Part shown: one piece after another, positions 13,588 through 16,398 of the stretch
How positions within the stretch are numbered: the stretch's first letter is position 1
Layout: each line of letters begins with the position of its first letter
Source: Lachnospiraceae bacterium
GTDB lineage: Bacteria; Bacillota; Clostridia; Lachnospirales; Lachnospiraceae
Assembly (NCBI GenBank): GCA_014804185.1
Contig: JAAVAG010000175.1
Coordinates: forward strand, 1-16,398
DNA length: 16,398 nt
Direction of reading: 5' to 3'
Made by a program: the position numbers and the translations under genes
Notes under the pieces: generated by a model
Told to the model about the DNA's origin: nothing
Databases searched by the model: none
The model's input: only the letters and a program-made list of their open reading frames with translations

Positions 13588-15588
13588 TTAAATCTTTTCT
13601 GGATTATCAATATTGAGTATATATTTGAGCGGTATAATTCCTTTAATTAAAACCTCTGCTTGCTGTTGCAAAAACTCCTGTTCATTAGTCAGGAATCCAT
13701 CGCATAACGCTATTCGAGTATTTACGTTCTTCAAATCACCTAAAGTTTTGCCATAACGCATCTGAGGATGAGTTGCTTCAATATCCGTAAATAAGGTTTC
13801 TTCAAATAATGCTACATCCAGTGAAATTCGGAGCATTACGAGGTTGGCACCTTCTCTCTTACGAATGTCTATTTTGGGTAAATGTTTTGAAAAACTAACA
13901 CGCGCATAGTCTTCAAGACCAAGTTTTGCATCTGCATCTCTTGAAAGAGCCATATCCTCTCTCAGCGGTAATACAATACCTTCATCAAGACATCTTTTAT
14001 ATGACAGTAAACCACCATGCTTGATAATAGAATCAATCTTATCGATCTCCGTAAAATGATAGAAACAATCGACGCCACAGTCTTTAAGATGCTTGATTAT
14101 CTCACTGCTATCTTGCTTTAATATCGGGGTTACGTTATCCTTAATAAGATAATACGGAGGATCGTCGGGGGTGGATATTCTTTTCTGCTCCTTGAAATAG
14201 GACCTTAAAAATGAAATACAACTTGATATTTCTGAGTTACTTAGGCAGAACTTGCCGGATTTATACTGAACATGAATATCCTGAGATAAAGCATCGTTAA
14301 TCTCAAAGCCTTTTTCAGCCGCCTGTTCCAAAGAGCATATACGAACCAGCCCCTGAGTATAATAAAGATTTAAGGCGTCTCTCTTATAGACAGAGTCATT
14401 TCCAACAATTTTATTCGCATAAGCCAATTCATGTGCTGATACCATGTCCGATAAAGCCATCATTGCATACTCATTGTGAGTGTGTCCCGATGCTATTTGA
14501 AGCCCAAACGTCTGAATTAGATACGAACGAAGCCTATAAGCTCTTAATTTATGCTGAATATGTATAGGAGTTAAACCTGACTCATATTTTTCTCGCTTTA
14601 TAGTCTCTTTATCGGTCCAATAAATACTGCGTGATAGCAGTAGATACAGCGAATGAGTCAACGAGAAATATAACTTCTCTGAAAATGCTTTTAGACTTGC
14701 CAATCCAGCATCTCCAAGAGAATCAACAAGTGTGTATAGGATATTTACACTGCCAAAAATAGACTCTTTATTGTGCCAATAAATATTGGGCGATGTAAAG
14801 ATATATTTGAAAGCATTGTTGGCAAAAGACAGTGCTATGTTGATTTTATCCGCACGGAACAAACGCGTAAAAATTTCTGCCGCGATATAAGGGTTATTGA
14901 AGGAGATATATTTGTTGGTAAAATCCGGACAGAGATTTTTTTCAAGATTTACAATGTAAAAATCATTTCGCGCGTCTATCTCGAATTGCTCTATAAGCTT
15001 TTCGTCATCAATTGTATGACTGTGATTGACATAATGGATTGCATCGGAGTGATCATCCATTATGCGATAAAACCTTTCTTTTATGGTTTCGAGTATAAAA
15101 TTGATTTCCGGATTATTGCCGCCAGTTGCGTTAAGTCTCAGCTGAAAATGAGCTGTTAAATCATAGAGGTTTCTTATATCCTGATTACGATATAAGAACT
15201 CTGAGAATCTTGGAATTGCCGGGATAAAGTGATCAAGGTGATCAATTTCAGCTACGCTCATATTTTGAGCCCATAGTGGTTTAGGATTCCAAGTGAGAAC
15301 ACTGTCTAAACGAAACTCCAAATTCTGTCTCAGAGAATTATTCTTAGCATTATATTCTTTTTGAAGAAGCTCAAATTTCTTTGACAGAACAGACATATTA
15401 AGCCTTTCGCCGGGTGTAGTACCCGATTCAGCATTTCTCACATAAGTAAAATCTGAAATCAACCGACAAAGATCCCAATCATCATTCTTAATAAGGAATG
15501 ATGACAGTCCCGAAACCTTGTCTATAATCTTGCAAAGTTTCGCGAATTGGTCTTCTGTGAGACAATATGCCCATTTGGGTTTATTCAT
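13588..15588 (-). CDS. Large protein with C-terminal DarT-like ADP-ribosyltransferase domain
   Basis: The full open frame starts at 15735, but its first 49 residues overlap the 191-aa gene out of frame and look non-coding. I place the start at the ATG at 15588 (MNKPKWAYCL), 13 nt after that gene's stop, giving 666 aa. Residues ~1-500 are helical and unrecognised. Residues ~509-660 follow the DarT (DUF4433) layout. FYHFTEIDKIDSIIKHGGLL matches the NAD-binding 'yH.T.i.Nl.sIl..Gll' start, YARVSFSKHLPK lies where the 'v.FyF..rsPM' strand does, and QQQAEVLIKGIIPLKYI carries the putative catalytic Glu (E645), as in '.qaEvLv.g.ip...I'. DarT proteins ADP-ribosylate thymidine in DNA and act as toxins or anti-phage effectors, normally ~210 aa and paired with a DarG macrodomain antitoxin. 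No macrodomain is seen here; a NUDIX gene follows instead. The ART call is moderately confident, the target unknown. Confidence 0.8.
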   Translation of the reverse strand: MNKPKWAYCLTEDQFAKLCKIIDKVSGLSSFLIKNDDWDLCRLISDFTYVRNAESGTTPGERLNMSVLSKKFELLQKEYNAKNNSLRQNLEFRLDSVLTWNPKPLWAQNMSVAEIDHLDHFIPAIPRFSEFLYRNQDIRNLYDLTAHFQLRLNATGGNNPEINFILETIKERFYRIMDDHSDAIHYVNHSHTIDDEKLIEQFEIDARNDFYIVNLEKNLCPDFTNKYISFNNPYIAAEIFTRLFRADKINIALSFANNAFKYIFTSPNIYWHNKESIFGSVNILYTLVDSLGDAGLASLKAFSEKLYFSLTHSLYLLLSRSIYWTDKETIKREKYESGLTPIHIQHKLRAYRLRSYLIQTFGLQIASGHTHNEYAMMALSDMVSAHELAYANKIVGNDSVYKRDALNLYYTQGLVRICSLEQAAEKGFEINDALSQDIHVQYKSGKFCLSNSEISSCISFLRSYFKEQKRISTPDDPPYYLIKDNVTPILKQDSSEIIKHLKDCGVDCFYHFTEIDKIDSIIKHGGLLSYKRCLDEGIVLPLREDMALSRDADAKLGLEDYARVSFSKHLPKIDIRKREGANLVMLRISLDVALFEETLFTDIEATHPQMRYGKTLGDLKNVNTRIALCDGFLTNEQEFLQQQAEVLIKGIIPLKYILNIDNPEKI

Positions 15589-15601
15589 AAGATATGAATT
15601 T

Positions 15602-16177
15602 TCAGGGAAGTGGCTGATAGTTAAAGTGCATAAATCTTGATACCAACAACTGTTGGAAAACCTGTTTGGTAATGGAATAGTCCATATATTCCAGCTGTTC
15701 AATGATAACACCGGACATCTGTGATATGGTATCAACCTCAGAGTAGCCGCTCAGTCTCAATGCGATGAAGTAAAGAACTGACATATCGTTCAGCAACTCG
15801 AAGGCATACGAAAATTCGAGTTCTTCGAGGGCTTGTTTGTCTGTTTCGGCGCGAGATGCAAGAGCTTCATATCTTGCAGTACACAGTGTGCCGACCTGTT
15901 CGTTGGGACGTGTTGCCATCCAATTCATCAGGTTTGGATGCACCTCCTGAGCGGCAGACTGTGAATAAATCTGCATGACGTAATTCATAGCGTCCTGAAT
16001 GTTATCTTGCTCAACAAGGTCGTCATTTTGAAATGCCTCAAAAACGATGCGAGTGCTGTATGCTCGATACATCATGTTCAACACAATCTTGTGAGGGTAC
16101 ACGGAGGAAGGGTATTTGTTCCTCCATGTCTGTATATTTCTCATTGCCTCATTTAAGGCGGGTCGAAGATCAATCAT
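15602..16177 (-). CDS. Helical protein of unknown function, 191 aa
   Basis: I do not recognise a family. The protein appears all-helical and soluble (cytosolic), with no signal peptide, membrane span or Cys cluster. Amphipathic stretches include DNIQDAMNYVMQIYSQSAAQ, ELEFSYAFELLNDMSVLYFI and ITKQVFQQLLVSRFMHF. The start at 16177 lies behind an A-rich leader with no strong ribosome site, as is usual in this phylum. It is followed 13 nt later by the DarT-like gene, and its real frame fixes the start of that gene. The tight spacing suggests it works with the DarT-like protein, for example as a partner, inhibitor or substrate adaptor. That is position-based inference only. Confidence 0.82.
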   Translation of the reverse strand: MIDLRPALNEAMRNIQTWRNKYPSSVYPHKIVLNMMYRAYSTRIVFEAFQNDDLVEQDNIQDAMNYVMQIYSQSAAQEVHPNLMNWMATRPNEQVGTLCTARYEALASRAETDKQALEELEFSYAFELLNDMSVLYFIALRLSGYSEVDTISQMSGVIIEQLEYMDYSITKQVFQQLLVSRFMHFNYQPLP

Positions 16178-16245
16178 ATTACTGTTGTTGATTTTATTTG
16201 TATTCTAACGAAGTAGATAATAGATATAGTATCTTAAAGTTTGAT

Positions 16246-16398
16246 TTACACTGGATTTGCAGCACGGTTAAATGCTTGGTGGAATTGTACTAATCTTACT
16301 TTCTGCGCTCCCTTGATGGCTGCATCATAGTCACATTCATCATCAACCATCTTGCTGACAACTACAAAAAGTTCAAGACTCATCAAAAGTACAAAAAA
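16246..16398 (-). CDS. C-terminal end of an unrecognised ORF at the window edge
   Basis: The frame is open from the right edge to a TAA at 16246-16248. It would read MSLELFVVVSKMVDDECDYD and onward to FNRAANPV from an ATG at 16383 (45 aa), or MVDDECDY onward from an ATG at 16350 (34 aa), or continue from a longer gene beyond the window. The composition is plausible for a helical protein. A TACTTTTG sequence at 16384-16391 matches the Bacteroidota -7 box. If it is real, transcription would start near 16377 and the 34-aa version would be the product. I cannot choose between a short gene and the tail of a long one. The 68-nt gap before the 191-aa gene contains an imperfect palindrome (16216-16233) but no clear promoter. 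Confidence 0.45.
   Translation of the reverse strand, partial: FFVLLMSLELFVVVSKMVDDECDYDAAIKGAQKVRLVQFHQAFNRAANPV

Noticed and set aside
12847..15588. A DarTG toxin-antitoxin pair
   Set aside because: The transferase domain is plausible, but no macrodomain (DarG) is encoded on either side, so the pair cannot be named DarTG.
16216..16233. Imperfect 18-nt palindrome gataatagatatagtatc upstream of the 191-aa gene
   Set aside because: Only 14 of 18 positions are symmetric and the sequence is very A/T-rich; by itself this is not enough to call an operator.
1..16398. CRISPR arrays, tRNA or rRNA genes, insertion sequences, attachment sites
   Set aside because: I saw no regularly spaced repeats, cloverleaf-like sequences, transposase or integrase motifs, or terminal inverted repeats.

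Overview
The window looks like chromosomal or accessory-island DNA from a Bacteroidota species, probably a gut Bacteroidales. The evidence is a promoter with the Bacteroidota-type boxes TTTG (-33) and TAnnTTTG (-7) spaced by 19 nt at 1744-1774, A/T-rich leaders without strong Shine-Dalgarno sites, and the style of the proteins. Every gene I can support is on the minus strand, so transcription runs from high to low coordinates. I see no tRNA, rRNA, CRISPR array, transposase or phage gene.

Reading in the direction of transcription, there are three modules. Module A (16398 to 12847) holds the tail of an unrecognised ORF at the window edge, a 191-aa helical protein of unknown function, a 666-aa protein whose last ~160 residues resemble the DarT type of ADP-ribosyltransferase, and a NUDIX / winged-helix protein of the NrtR type. 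Module B (12744 to 2140) is one tightly packed operon of eight genes: a small XRE-type regulator, an Hsp70 (DnaK-like) with a zinc ribbon where the interdomain linker should be, a zinc-ribbon/transmembrane/LysM protein, a 1455-aa helical-repeat protein, a 91-aa J-like protein without the HPD motif, a GrpE-like protein, a protein kinase-AAA+ ATPase fusion, and a tail-anchored 227-aa protein. Five consecutive junctions in the middle of this operon are 7 nt or less, or overlap as ATGA, which suggests translational coupling and a shared complex.

Module C (1673 to 1) is a separate operon behind its own promoter: a 45-aa acidic protein, a von Willebrand A (vWA) protein with an intact MIDAS, a 53-aa basic protein, and the start of an exported TPR protein that runs off the left edge. 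Modules B and C are separated by a 466-bp intergenic region with a terminator-like hairpin.

My reading is that module B is a specialised, non-housekeeping Hsp70 machine. It has its own divergent J-like and GrpE-like cofactors, an AAA+ remodeller attached to a kinase-like sensor, a large scaffold, and a bitopic membrane protein that could link it to the periplasm. The neighbouring vWA and TPR proteins and the DarT-like/NUDIX pair suggest a stress-response or conflict (defence) island. The domain calls rest on visible motifs. The joint function is inference.
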